64,000 nucleotides of DNA. It comes from Candidatus Zhuqueibacterota bacterium. GTDB lineage: Bacteria; Zhuqueibacterota; Zhuqueibacteria; Thermofontimicrobiales; Thiofontviventaceae. A program made the position numbers and the translations under genes. Positions within the stretch are counted from its first letter, which is position 1; every line of letters begins with the position of its first letter. Shown here in pieces: positions 1 to 10,183 of the stretch. A model generated the notes under the pieces. The model was not told the DNA's origin and ran no database searches. It worked only from the letters and a program-made list of their open reading frames with translations. Location of the stretch: positions 1 through 64,000 of the forward strand of contig JAFGDW010000271.1 of the NCBI GenBank assembly GCA_016931935.1, given 5' to 3'.

Positions 1-909
1 GCCATTAGCCATTGTTCCAGCGCCGGTTCTTGGACAGAATTCGTAACCGGAATGAAGCCCCGAACGTGACCATTGCGCGGAGTCTGTTAATGCATACAAT
101 AACTCAGAACTGTCCTGGTATGTGAGCGCATATCGTATCGGGGTGTAATTATCGCCTGCATCAGCGCCAACAAATTCTATCTGGCCTGTTACAATAACTG
201 CTTGTTCGGTCGAAATGCTAAGATCCTGGGAGAATCCACCCTGGAGTCCTTTCCAACCGGCGACGACATCGCCGCCCATGGAAGCATTTCCCGCCGCAGT
301 TTCAGCAGTGTTCAATACTGGCCAAATTGACTTATATTCTTGTGTTAAACCCCAATTCGAAATAAGGGATACGTCATTTTCTTCTGTTACAATTATGTTG
401 TCAACCCAGATTTTATAATTATCATTGTCCGGGCCGCCGAAATGCAATTTTAACTGATTCGTGGGCACATTTTCGGATGAATTATATACGTACTGAAATG
501 TTTGAGGAGTCGTTGTTATTAAAGGCCACTCAATTATCCGTTTGGTATAAGGATCGCCTGCTATTTCGAATAAAACATTAATAGTAACATCTCTGTCAGC
601 CACTGCCATAAATGAAACTTTATAGGTTTTACCCGGAAGCAACGGACAGTTGGCGTTCCTTTGAATTCTATAAGTATCCGGACCACCTTCGACTACATCA
701 AGTAAATATGAGTTTTTGCCTGAGAGTACACCGTTCGTATCAATTGATACAGTAACAGTTGTTGTACCGGCGTCAATCCAGCCACTTGTCCACTGACTGT
801 CGCCATTGTCAAATTCATCAGATAGAATTACCTCTTGCGCGATTAGCATCGTTGAGCTAATAAAAACTAGTGCTAATAACACAATGAAAGAATGTAAAAA
901 CTTTTTCAT
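1..909 (-). CDS. Secreted protein with CBM4/9-like carbohydrate-binding domain (partial, C-terminus beyond window)
   Basis: The frame is open from an ATG at 909-907 to the window edge (303 codons, no stop), preceded by a strong AAAGGAG ribosome site. The protein starts with a typical signal peptide (MKKFLHSFIVLLALVF..., cleavage expected near residue 25). Residues about 28-165 look like a CBM4/9-type jelly-roll: EFDNGDSQW at the start, NCPLLPGKTYKVSF in the middle, and a closing strand NYKIWVDNIIV. Such domains bind glycan chains and are commonly attached to secreted glycoside hydrolases. Residues 170-303 resemble a surface-glycan-binding or beta-sandwich region but I do not recognise a catalytic domain in the visible part. 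It lies on the same strand as a secreted beta-helix protein, a TonB receptor and a sugar symporter, so a role in glycan capture is likely. What the missing part contains is unknown. Confidence 0.7.
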   Translation of the reverse strand, partial: MKKFLHSFIVLLALVFISSTMLIAQEVILSDEFDNGDSQWTSGWIDAGTTTVTVSIDTNGVLSGKNSYLLDVVEGGPDTYRIQRNANCPLLPGKTYKVSFMAVADRDVTINVLFEIAGDPYTKRIIEWPLITTTPQTFQYVYNSSENVPTNQLKLHFGGPDNDNYKIWVDNIIVTEENDVSLISNWGLTQEYKSIWPVLNTAETAAGNASMGGDVVAGWKGLQGGFSQDLSISTEQAVIVTGQIEFVGADAGDNYTPIRYALTYQDSSELLYALTDSAQWSRSGLHSGYEFCPRTGAGTMANG

Positions 910-1333
910 AATCCTACTTCTCCTTTGTTAGATTATAGTAAATTTAAGACAGTTAAATGAAGCTTGATTACGGAAAAAAGCCTGTGACTATTTGTAACAT
1001 GCAAAACCACCCCCTTTTAATATAGGATTATTTGCTAAATTACTTGCTGTTCTGGCGGTTTTATACAGGCAATATTCTGTCGTTTTTGTGAGCAGCGCCG
1101 GACTCATATCGCTCGTTACGTGAATTCCAGAACACCTGACATTTTATTAAACTTTGCTAAATTGTTACTGATCTTCATAACCATCCCACTGGATCAGAGC
1201 GGGATGGTGATATTTTAAGAAAATATTTATTATGTACAACTGAAAAAAGTTATAACATTTTCCAATTCAACTTGTCTTGTCTCATCTGTGCAGTATTAAC
1301 GAGTAATTCGGACAAGTTGCGGGAGGTTGTAAA
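910..1333. other. Intergenic region with one hairpin
   Basis: No coding frame is convincing. It carries the ribosome site of the gene ending at the window edge (near 915-925) and an 8-bp perfect hairpin with arms at 1180-1187 and 1201-1208. Neither side of the hairpin is followed by a clear T-run, so it is only a weak terminator candidate for the gene at 1334-3172. Confidence 0.4.
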
Positions 1334-3172
1334 CTATTTCATAAGCGCAAATTTTCGTGTCAATGTTACATCGCCAGATCTTAATTGATAGATGTAATTT
1401 CCGCTTGATAGTTTTGAACCATCGAACGTAGCGACGTATTTTCCCGCATCCTGGATGTTATCATACAATGTTGCGACTTCCTGGCCAAGACTGTTAAAGA
1501 CTTTTAAGGTTACATGACCGGCTGTAGCAATAGAATACTCAATATTCGTAGTCGGATTAAATGGATTTGGGTAATTTTGCCCCAAAGTGTAATCAGCAGG
1601 TCGTGTGTTACTAATACGTCTTACAGTGCTGGTCCCCTCAGGATTTCCATAGTCGAGCCAATTGTTAATTATTGTCCATTCGGCATCGCTTTGAGCTTTC
1701 CATGCGGCCATTTGATCAGGATACCAATTCAAGTCACCCAATGGAAAACCACCCATCGCTGCTGTCTGATAAGCTGTGTTATTGTAGGCCAGGTTCTCTG
1801 GCAATGGCCAGACCTGATTGAATCCGGCATTTGGTTTGTATGACCAGTCAACGTCAGCATTGGTACTCCATTTATACTCCATGAATATTTTCAATGTATC
1901 CTCGTTCGTAGGCGACACGATGAATTCCGGATCCATGTCGTAAATGGTTGCCCAGTCGACATTCATTTTTTTGAATACCTTGTTACCTTCAGCATCAACA
2001 GAATCGATAAACGCGATCTCATTTTCACCTAGCATTGGAGACGGATTGTAATTTTCTTCAGGATGTCTCGTTCGTGTATTTTCTTGGCACCATGTACACC
2101 CGGTGTACCAGGCTTTAAACCAATCCATATACATATAAGCGTTATTGCCGATAAATAATTTTCGGTCCAGGTCTGTAAAATCAACTTGAAAACCAAACGA
2201 GTCTGCTTCCGTAATCCCATTGATCAAACCGCCGTCTGGAGGATCGCATAATCCATCTTCGAAATCACCGTAATCCTGATCATCGTCGCACACATCAAGA
2301 GCTCTGTACCCAATCATCATTGGATTCACAAAAATGGAGTTTGTGATAGATGCCGTTTCCAACCAGCCAGCCGACTGAAAGACCCATTCAATCGAATTCA
2401 CAAGGGTGCAGTGATTTATATGAATATTGCTGCCAAACTCATTACCTTCCTGCATCACAATTCGAGCGAGATTGGTAAAGGTACAGTTTTCAAAAAGAAG
2501 CATATCGTAATGCCAGCCCGTGCTTTGGTAAGGGAATGAAACGGCACGTCCGTAGTACCGGAAGTGGTTATCTGCATTATTTCTCCAGTAACAGTTTTTG
2601 TAAGTACCTTGATAATGATCTGCTTTTATACAAAAAGCTCCGGCGGATTCGGCGCCAATTCCACAATAATCAAAAAGGCAGCCTTCAAATTCACCTATTT
2701 CAGGATCATTTGCCTCATCCTGATTTTCAAACGTAATTGAACCTCCTACTTTACTACCTAAAACATCGGCGTAACGTACCCAAATATTCTTCATAACGAC
2801 ATCGCCATAGCTCTGTATAAGGTAGGTTCTGTCAATACCTTCTTCAGTCCAAACGATTTGGGGGGGAGCAGAGTTTTGTACGGTTTCAGCGTCTGCGTCT
2901 CCTGCATTGAGTGGTTTCGGGGCAACAATTTCCAGGTTCTGTCCATGATCCATGTAAATACTTCTACTCAGTACATAGATTTCAAACGGAGCCAGCTTGA
3001 AAACGGTATTGTTAATTGTGCCATTCGCTATCGCTGTTTCAATAGCATCGTTAAGGGTACCGTAGGTGCCTCCGGTTGCATAATATCCTTCAACGTTTAC
3101 AGTATCCTTTTGAGCATATAACATACTGCTTAAACAAACCACTACCAGAAGAGATAGTAATAATTTCTTCAT
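1334..3172 (-). CDS. Secreted right-handed beta-helix protein with T9SS sorting domain
   Basis: A 612-residue secreted protein. A signal peptide (residues 1-20, ending MLYAQ) is followed by a region of about 500 residues with the short hydrophobic/Asn-rich rungs typical of parallel beta-helices: MKNIWVRYADV, FEGCLFDYCGIG, YKNCYWRNNADNH, LLFENCTFTNLAR, IHINHCTLVNS, ASITNSIFVNP. This fold is common in polysaccharide lyases and pectate-lyase-like proteins, but I cannot point to a catalytic set, so activity is not assigned. Residues about 525-612 form a T9SS type A sorting domain (GQNYPNPFNPTTNIEYS, ending KFALMK), which sends the protein through the outer membrane to the cell surface. It lies upstream of the first CBM gene and downstream of a TonB receptor on the same strand, suggesting a glycan-processing group. 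Confidence 0.75.
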   Translation of the reverse strand: MKKLLLSLLVVVCLSSMLYAQKDTVNVEGYYATGGTYGTLNDAIETAIANGTINNTVFKLAPFEIYVLSRSIYMDHGQNLEIVAPKPLNAGDADAETVQNSAPPQIVWTEEGIDRTYLIQSYGDVVMKNIWVRYADVLGSKVGGSITFENQDEANDPEIGEFEGCLFDYCGIGAESAGAFCIKADHYQGTYKNCYWRNNADNHFRYYGRAVSFPYQSTGWHYDMLLFENCTFTNLARIVMQEGNEFGSNIHINHCTLVNSIEWVFQSAGWLETASITNSIFVNPMMIGYRALDVCDDDQDYGDFEDGLCDPPDGGLINGITEADSFGFQVDFTDLDRKLFIGNNAYMYMDWFKAWYTGCTWCQENTRTRHPEENYNPSPMLGENEIAFIDSVDAEGNKVFKKMNVDWATIYDMDPEFIVSPTNEDTLKIFMEYKWSTNADVDWSYKPNAGFNQVWPLPENLAYNNTAYQTAAMGGFPLGDLNWYPDQMAAWKAQSDAEWTIINNWLDYGNPEGTSTVRRISNTRPADYTLGQNYPNPFNPTTNIEYSIATAGHVTLKVFNSLGQEVATLYDNIQDAGKYVATFDGSKLSSGNYIYQLRSGDVTLTRKFALMK

Positions 3173-3231
3173 GTTTAACTCCTTTAGTTTAGTTAATAAA
3201 AATTAAGATTGGCGCTTAAATTTACATCTGT

Positions 3232-3386
3232 TTGGTTATTTAGTCTGTAGCATTTTAGGCTGTAGCTAGTAATTTACTTTACTCACAGCATGTGATTGTC
3301 AATATCAATCGCTCCCAGGAAATGAATGTGAAGCAACGTGCAGACGCTCTAACTAACAGCCTAAAGTCTAAACACCTAAATAGCCA
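3232..3386. repeat. Imperfect inverted-repeat element
   Basis: Arms of about 31 bases at 3232-3262 and 3356-3386 are imperfect reverse complements, sharing the blocks TATTTAG and TTAGGCTGT. The element is about 155 bp, non-coding, and sits between the TonB receptor and the beta-helix gene. It resembles a MITE or a dispersed palindromic repeat; no transposase is present. Confidence 0.5.
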
Positions 3387-3402
3387 CTAAAAATTATCAA
3401 GG

Positions 3403-6400
3403 TTAATACCTTATTCTTAATCCAAGATTTGCCGTTAAGCCATAGTTTTGTATACCCCTGAATCCTTCAGTTGACTTTTGTATCCAACTGGTATTCGCAT
3501 TATTCAGGTTACTGACATCCAGGAACAACTCACTATTGTAGAAAGAAAGCTTTTGGCGGGCCGAGAAATCAATCCGAAAATATTGGGTCGTGTATGAATC
3601 GTTTTCCGGATACCGTCCGCCATTTCCTCTGGCTGAATTATCCTGGAATAGAAATGACAACCTGGTTGAAAAGTCTTTGTAATCGTAGCCTATGTATGTG
3701 TTAAGAATATGATTGGGTTGATCAATTAATCGTCCCGTGGATGAGCTATCGATAAGCACGGGAATTCGTTTACGTCCCTCAAGTTTCACCTTAACATCAT
3801 ACCATGGATACTTCGTTTCAGAAGAAATTCGCGCATAGTTAATCCCAAATACCATATTGTTAAAAGGCGCCGGCATGTACCAGAAATTGTGCTGGAAGTC
3901 AAGTTCAATCCCTTTCACAGTTGCTTCGAACGGGTTATTCAGCGGTCGAAACACACTAGCATCCGACATGCCGGTGGTTGCGTTAATAACCGGGGTTACT
4001 ACCGGAGCGCCACCACGGAAAATCTGGTAATGAGAAACTGTATCAACCCCGGCTAGTTGAGCAGCATCCAACTGATAGTTTGCCGTGTAGACAAAGTTCT
4101 CGATTGTTTTATAAAAACCACCAATCGTAAAAAGCCCTAATTCGTTGGCATGGAACGTAAAGTTGATGTCATGATTAAAGGCCTTGGCTGGTTTCAGATC
4201 AGGGTTTCCGGTATATATCTGGTTATTCTGGGTTACGGTAAACTTCGGACTAAGTGAGCTGTAATCCGGTCTGGAGAGCGTCTGGGTGTAGGCGTAGCGG
4301 ATATCCAACCATTCCAGGGGAGTGTATTTTATTTGCATCATCGGAAGCACGAATTCGTTTTCTTTAACAGCAGTGGTATCATACATCTTCTGTGCCTGTG
4401 GATTTCTCATATCCCTTGCGTTATAGGCAAAATATTCAGATTCCACTTTTTCGTAACGCGCACCACCAATCACCATAAAGTCCCAGAAATTGATCTTGGA
4501 CATTGCATAGGCGGCGTAATAATCTTCTTTATACTCATAGTCGTTGGTAAGCTGCTGATACGGTCCGTCATACCAACCACCTTGAGCGCCTGAACTAGCC
4601 TGTGTATTGGATGCATCGAATTCAGGTTTGCCAATAATATAATTCAATATATTCGTCAGTATATCAGGATTGGCGGCATAATAGATAGCTCCATATTTGT
4701 CTTTCAAAAAAGGATCAAAAAGTTCACTATTCTTATTGAGAAATGTATCTCCCGTCAAATTGCCGCTAGCATCGGTAGATATTCCAAACTTGTTCTTGAC
4801 TGTTCTCATCAAGTTTGCCTGTATACCTGTAGCGTCTGGATCAGTAGCACTTCCATTGAAATTTAAATAAGGCGTTTCCTGATCGGTCTTATTTGATTGA
4901 TTATAGATTTGACCGCCAAATTTAAAAAAACCAGCTGCTTTACCAATATTAAAGGGAAGTTCAAAATCTGCCTTGTAAGTATATCTGTCTTCCTGATAGT
5001 CGTTGCTAAATAGATCAGCGCTTCTTAATACGACATTACTATCTCCCTTAAAAGCAGTAAGAAGATATGTAAGGTCTTCTGGTACCTTATTATCACGTAG
5101 CACTCCACTTTGTAATGCATCGGTTTGATTGAAATTGACTACAGGCGAGTCATCCAAAACGTTACTAGATGCTGTATAGCTGGCCGATAAATCTGCAGTA
5201 AGACGTCCAAAATCATAGTCGAATTTAAGAGAATGCATTTGCTGAGATGTAACATTTTCGCCCAAACGAAGTTGCCATTCCATTCTACCGGCATCATAAT
5301 TAATTGTCTGGCGATTATCCGTATAGTCCGAATTTATTCGTGCCAACATGTTTACAAACTTAACAGATCCGGCCGGGAGCTTATAATCCATGATTAAATT
5401 CGCTCCGTATCGTTTTCTTGTTTCGAAATGCCGGTTAAATGTCACAGTATTTACTTTTACCGGACGATACCCTGTTTCCGGATCTATATCTACGCCCTCT
5501 GCTGCTATACCATAACTAGCGTCCATGTTGTCTGAGTTTCGGTCGTATGATTCGGCATTAACAAGCCCATATACGCCAAAATTATCATTCAAGAAACGAT
5601 TACTTCCGGAAACAACGGCACGATAGTTTCCAATAGTATTGCTTTTTGCTGTATAGCCCTGTTGCCACATGAAGCTCCAGTGATGAGCTGAAGGAGCTTC
5701 CCTTAACTCCATATTCACTGTGCCCCCAATTGAATTCGCATTCATGTCGGGTGTCAGCGACTTGTATACCGAGATCATCCGTATCATGTACGGGGAAACC
5801 ATTGTGAGATCTACACTTCGGTCATTACTCACGCCTGTACCGCCAGAATTTGGATTTGAGGAAAGTCCGATTTGTGAGCTACCGGTTGAAGACAGTGTAA
5901 CGCCTTCAATCTCGATCGAATTGTACTTGGGTGACAGCCCACGAATAACTACTTTATTATCTTCACCAGAACTTTGTGTTGTTGAAACCCCGGGTAAGCG
6001 GCTGAGAGTTGCAGCTGCGTTAAAATCCGGCAGTTCTTGAATTCGTGCCTCGGAAACAATATTGGCAATTTGGGTTGACTGGAGTTGCTGATTAATTGCA
6101 GCTAACTGGCCTTCCGCTTGTGCAGTGATAATGACTTCTTCTCCACTTATCGTTTCATGGTCAAGTTCAATATTCTGCTCTAACTCTTCGTTGACGCGAA
6201 TACGGACCGGAACTTCAACTTTTTTGTATCCGATGTAATTAGTAACGAGCGTATAAGCTCCTGGCGGGATATTGGTAATTACGTATCTTCCATCCAGATC
6301 TGTAATTGTACCAATATTTGTACCTAGCAAGAATAAATTGGCAGCAGGCAGAGTCGTGCCTGTACTGGCATCTTTTACAACGCCCTTTATTTTCCCTGTA

Positions 6401-6486
6401 GTAGCGGAAAATAAACTTGCAGTAAGTACAAATGTTAGAAATGCAATTAATAAAAGCGTGTTAATTACAGCTCTTTTTTGAATCAT
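3403..6486 (-). CDS. TonB-dependent receptor with carboxypeptidase-regulatory-like N-terminal domain
   Basis: A 1027-residue outer-membrane active transporter. The chosen start (ATG at 6486) has GGAGGGG 8 bases upstream and gives a clean signal peptide (MIQKRAVINTLLLIAFLTF...LFSA); longer in-frame starts would add a charged leader before it. Residues about 28-115 are a carboxypeptidase-D regulatory-like beta-sandwich (GKIKGVVKDASTGTTLPAAN, then DLDGRYVITNIPPGAYTL). The plug follows at about 120-250 (IQELPDFNAAATLSRLPGVS, VVIRGLSPKYNSIEIEGV), then a long beta-barrel ending in GLRIRY. The order and plug motifs fit SusC-like and Caulobacter-type TonB receptors that import oligosaccharides. No SusD-like gene is next to it. 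A GPH symporter lies upstream on the same strand and secreted T9SS proteins downstream, so a sugar substrate is likely; which sugar cannot be told. Confidence 0.9.
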   Translation of the reverse strand: MIQKRAVINTLLLIAFLTFVLTASLFSATTGKIKGVVKDASTGTTLPAANLFLLGTNIGTITDLDGRYVITNIPPGAYTLVTNYIGYKKVEVPVRIRVNEELEQNIELDHETISGEEVIITAQAEGQLAAINQQLQSTQIANIVSEARIQELPDFNAAATLSRLPGVSTTQSSGEDNKVVIRGLSPKYNSIEIEGVTLSSTGSSQIGLSSNPNSGGTGVSNDRSVDLTMVSPYMIRMISVYKSLTPDMNANSIGGTVNMELREAPSAHHWSFMWQQGYTAKSNTIGNYRAVVSGSNRFLNDNFGVYGLVNAESYDRNSDNMDASYGIAAEGVDIDPETGYRPVKVNTVTFNRHFETRKRYGANLIMDYKLPAGSVKFVNMLARINSDYTDNRQTINYDAGRMEWQLRLGENVTSQQMHSLKFDYDFGRLTADLSASYTASSNVLDDSPVVNFNQTDALQSGVLRDNKVPEDLTYLLTAFKGDSNVVLRSADLFSNDYQEDRYTYKADFELPFNIGKAAGFFKFGGQIYNQSNKTDQETPYLNFNGSATDPDATGIQANLMRTVKNKFGISTDASGNLTGDTFLNKNSELFDPFLKDKYGAIYYAANPDILTNILNYIIGKPEFDASNTQASSGAQGGWYDGPYQQLTNDYEYKEDYYAAYAMSKINFWDFMVIGGARYEKVESEYFAYNARDMRNPQAQKMYDTTAVKENEFVLPMMQIKYTPLEWLDIRYAYTQTLSRPDYSSLSPKFTVTQNNQIYTGNPDLKPAKAFNHDINFTFHANELGLFTIGGFYKTIENFVYTANYQLDAAQLAGVDTVSHYQIFRGGAPVVTPVINATTGMSDASVFRPLNNPFEATVKGIELDFQHNFWYMPAPFNNMVFGINYARISSETKYPWYDVKVKLEGRKRIPVLIDSSSTGRLIDQPNHILNTYIGYDYKDFSTRLSFLFQDNSARGNGGRYPENDSYTTQYFRIDFSARQKLSFYNSELFLDVSNLNNANTSWIQKSTEGFRGIQNYGLTANLGLRIRY

Positions 6487-7222
6487 GTTTGTGCCCCTCC
6501 ATAGAAATTTAGTGAAGGAATTTCGGTTAATTTTAATTTTAAAAATTATTCTTAATATGCCCCTACTAGCCCCATCCCACCATTTTTCCAAGCACATATG
6601 TCCAATTTGACGTATCCGTTCAATATTGTATGGCATCATTTAAAACCCCTCTTAATATCACTTCAGCTAAGAAGCAAGCTGAACCTTCGGCCTTTAAAAG
6701 GGGAGATAATTGAAGGAACGATTTTTTTAAAATCCTGTTTACAACCATTTATCGAATGGATACAATATGACCATATCTCGATAGTAAAACTGCAAGGAGT
6801 GCGTTACAAAGAACAAAAAAAGCAAGCCTTTTCTAATACATATACGAAAATGATAACAATTAAAAGCAGCTTTGATAGAAGAAATATTTATTCACAATAT
6901 TTCGAAGTATTTTGATTTGAAAGTAAATTACAAAACAAACGTTTAAATATGGTATTATCATCAGTTAATCGCGGACATATGCTGTCATTTTATATCCGCG
7001 ATCCAGCCATACATACGATTATTTTGCTTATCCTTATTGTTCAATACAACAATTCGAGTTTTTATCTAACAGTTTTTATCTTATCGTTACAAACGTTGGA
7101 AAATAGACGTAACCATAAGTAATAAACAAACTAAAGGTAATATAATGTCTTGAATATTTAAAATGTTTTTGATAATTTAACAAAAGATTAACAATGAGAA
7201 TAATTTTTTGTAACTATTATGC
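6487..7222. other. AT-rich intergenic region with hairpins
   Basis: No supportable gene. It holds the ribosome site of the TonB receptor, a hairpin TTCAGCT/AGCTGAA near 6660-6685, and a perfect 8-bp hairpin with arms at 6968-6975 and 6995-7002, about 220 bases beyond the stop of the symporter gene. No T-run follows it on the minus strand, so terminator function is unproven. Confidence 0.4.
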
Positions 7223-8608
7223 CTATTCCTTACGTCTATCCGCTAATTCCATTTCAATTTGTTCCATTTTCTTGTTTTTGAGCGGATAAAAGAACATCAG
7301 GCCACCACCGACCAATCCGAAAATGCCAGGTATGATACTAATCATTATTAAAATACCATTTATTGCTTCCGGAGTTTGGACAGCATTCGGCACAAAGTTA
7401 AAGGCATCCAGCATCCAACCTATGATTGCACCACCCAATGTTAAACCTAACTTCAGTGTGAATAACGATGCCGCCATAATTAAACCAGTAGCGCGCCGGC
7501 CAAATTTCCATTCACCATAATCAGCCGTATCGGTGTAAATCGCCCACTGCAGCACAGACACTGTCCCAAAGAAGAATGATTGAATAAAATTCAACGAGTA
7601 AATAAGTACAAGGCTTTGTGGCGGTAGAAAATAGAAAAGTATGCTACAAACTGCACTGACCGCCAAAAAACCGCCGTAAACCAGACGTTTATCCAATTTG
7701 CTGGTGAAACGGTTTGTGAAGATTGCGCCGATGATGCCAGCTACAGAACCGGAAGTAAAGAAAATTGTGGTTAAGAATTCGATTGACAGATGATGTAAGT
7801 TGCCGAACAGCATGAAATCTTGTTCTTGAAGGTAATATTTGACATAATAGGTTACCGAGCTGCTACGCACTACAATGAATATTAATTGAAAGATAGTAGC
7901 TAGCCCGATAATAAGCCATGGACGGTTGGCAACCAAATCCTTTAAATCCTGCTTGAAATTGGTTTGCTGATCCTTGGGAGGGTAGACGCGTTCTTTAGTA
8001 GTAAAAAATACGACACTAAATAATGCAAACGCCAGACCACCAAAACATGCGACTGCCCATTGCCAACCCACGGCTGCATCGCCTTTACCGAAATATTTTA
8101 CTAAATAAAGAATTGTGCTCTGAACTGTAAACTGTCCAACAAATGCTGCCACAAAACGAAATGATGACAATTTGGTACGCTCCACGTTGCTGGAAGTCAT
8201 TACACCCATCAAAGCGGAGTAGGGGACATTTACGGCCGTGTAAAACATCATCATCAGTGTATAGGTTATATAGGCGTAGATAATTTTGCCGGTCGTGTGA
8301 AAATCCGGGGTGATGAACGTTAACACACTTACGACGACAAATGGCAGTGTCACCGTTAACAAATATGGACGGTACTTGCCCCAGCGTGTGTTGGTTCGGT
8401 CGGCAATCATGCCCATAATCGGATCATTAATTGCGTCCCATAACCGCGTGACCAGAAACATAATACTTAAACTGGCCGCCGGGATTCCAAATACATCAGT
8501 ATAAAATATCGGGATGAAACTCATCACGATTTGAAAATATAAATTGGACGCGGTATCCCCAACACTATAGCCGAGTTTCTCTTTTAGTGATAGCTTGACT
8601 GTACTCAT
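7223..8608 (-). CDS. GPH-family sugar:cation symporter (MFS)
   Basis: A 461-residue inner-membrane transporter of the glycoside-pentoside-hexuronide:cation symporter family (the MelB type), moving sugars or short glycosides into the cytoplasm with H+ or Na+. Evidence: the N-terminal signature GYSVGDTASNLYFQ, the loop NDPIMGMIADRTNTRWGK, about 12 hydrophobic segments, and ADYGEWKFGRRATGLI in the C-terminal half. The start at 8608 is preferred because the family's conserved N-terminus begins there and a GGAG lies upstream; a longer in-frame start at 8653 would add 15 atypical residues. It is a paralogue of the symporter at 28885-30234: the same motifs are present, with divergence elsewhere. Upstream on the same strand is a decayed GH3 fragment, so this may be the surviving part of an older glycoside-use operon. 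Confidence 0.9.
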   Translation of the reverse strand: MSTVKLSLKEKLGYSVGDTASNLYFQIVMSFIPIFYTDVFGIPAASLSIMFLVTRLWDAINDPIMGMIADRTNTRWGKYRPYLLTVTLPFVVVSVLTFITPDFHTTGKIIYAYITYTLMMMFYTAVNVPYSALMGVMTSSNVERTKLSSFRFVAAFVGQFTVQSTILYLVKYFGKGDAAVGWQWAVACFGGLAFALFSVVFFTTKERVYPPKDQQTNFKQDLKDLVANRPWLIIGLATIFQLIFIVVRSSSVTYYVKYYLQEQDFMLFGNLHHLSIEFLTTIFFTSGSVAGIIGAIFTNRFTSKLDKRLVYGGFLAVSAVCSILFYFLPPQSLVLIYSLNFIQSFFFGTVSVLQWAIYTDTADYGEWKFGRRATGLIMAASLFTLKLGLTLGGAIIGWMLDAFNFVPNAVQTPEAINGILIMISIIPGIFGLVGGGLMFFYPLKNKKMEQIEMELADRRKE

Positions 8609-8796
8609 AAGCTTGTATACTCCATAATTGTTGTGAAGGTGAATGATTACCATCGAATGGTTTTGCTATTACATAACTTCAAGCACGATCGTTTGCAGAT
8701 CATTATCTTACGATGTATTCCCTACCTTAAAAAATTAATTCACGCAATTCTACTATTATTTGATTATCGAAATTGTTAAATATCATGCTAATGCGG

Positions 8797-9114
8797 TCAA
8801 TTCGATATTGACGCCGCCGTCTGTCCCTTACTTTGAACACCATTACGATCATTAATTCGGACAGGGTGACTATTTCCGTGGGGCAGTGCCTGGTTTAATG
8901 CGCTGAAATCTGATGAGTCATTCTCAGTGAACTGCGTTAACCGTATCTCACGCCAAATGTACTGCATTTGTGCAACTTTTTCAGCAAATGTTATTCGGTT
9001 CAATAAATCGGCAACGCGATCAGCGATCGGGAGTGCAGAATTTTTGTAAGCTGGAGAAACGGGATTATATTGAGTTTGACTTGCAGAGCGGTGTTCAGTC
9101 ATATTCTGTTCCAT
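8797..9114 (-). pseudogene. N-terminal remnant of a GH3 glycoside hydrolase
   Basis: A 105-codon frame whose middle reads PIADRVADLLNRITFAEKVAQMQ, the hallmark start of GH3 enzymes (ERVxDLLxRMTxEEKxxQM). Intact GH3 proteins are about 700-800 residues, and here the frame ends soon after NQALPHGNSHPVR, which resembles the early GH3 turn PHGIGHISRP. No further GH3 sequence is visible in any frame before the symporter gene. There is also no signal peptide. I read this as the leftover 5' end of a deleted GH3 gene that once stood upstream of the symporter. An alternative is a short new protein using this segment, which is less likely. Confidence 0.6.
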
Positions 9115-10183
9115 AGATGATGCTTAACGATTGATAATTATCTTTATCGGCGAATTATCAGTAAGTATGAAGGTGCACGCAGATACTGGCCGGGGCTATC
9201 TCCCCCAATGTGCTTTGAATTTGTGAATTTGTTGATGTGCGCAGGAAGTCGGTTGTCATAATGTTACCTGAATTTCTAAAGTAGAATGTAAATTATCATT
9301 ATATTGGTGCGATTATGACAAATAGAATAAGAATTGGACGTTTATTTCGAAAATGCACGATGCTTAAATCTCAATGTTTATAAACACCAAACGGATAATT
9401 TCACATTTTTATGAAATTTAGAAATTCAGATTAAAAAAAAAATTGTATCCATTCAAGAAAAGCCGATGCAACTGTCTTCCACTTTATATACATTTACTAC
9501 TATTATGGAAAAGCATAAATAAAATTGCAGCAAGAGCTTTTAAGTTATATAGTGTTGAGTGGATACTATAATCATTTGCATATATGATTCAATGCATTTA
9601 TTTATGACGGAACGTACTTTCGAGTGATGGATGTTATTGTTATTGAACCGTTTCAAATATAGAAAAATAGTTTCAAAAAGTCAAGGAAAAAATATTAAAT
9701 TTTAATTACAGTGTTAAATTTTCTTAATTATCATAGTTTATATATATATTTGTTAATAGATGGGGAGCCTCGACTTAATTAATATTTATAAAAGCCGTAT
9801 GCAAAAATTAGCTATGTAAATAAAGTTACTAAACCGGTACAGGAAAAAATAGAATTAATGAGTTTGGATTATTAGCAGAAGTATATATTTGATGAATAGT
9901 GTCAGAGATTCGAAAAAACATGGTGAGACAATAAAACCTATAACACCGCTAAATATTAAAAGGATACATTTCTTCTTTCGTAATATGTATTACGTATTAT
10001 TATCAAGGTGCCATTCATTGTTACATGAGAAGTAGCCATGACTGAAAACCATTTTACAAATCAATTAAAAAATTACTATACCTAAAAATTTTCCGCTTGC
10101 AACTAATTATATTTTTACTAAATTTAAAGTATATAAAAGCCGAGTCCAATTTCAATGAATCGGATAAAATTGATCGATTGGAT
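9115..10183. other. Long AT-rich intergenic region
   Basis: About 1.07 kb without a supportable gene, between the GH3 remnant (minus strand) and the hybrid regulator (plus strand). It is strongly AT-rich with runs such as TATATATATA near 9740 and many short poly-A and poly-T tracts. It is the obvious place for the regulator's promoter, but I cannot name specific sites with confidence. Part may be decayed coding DNA from the lost GH3 region. Confidence 0.4.
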
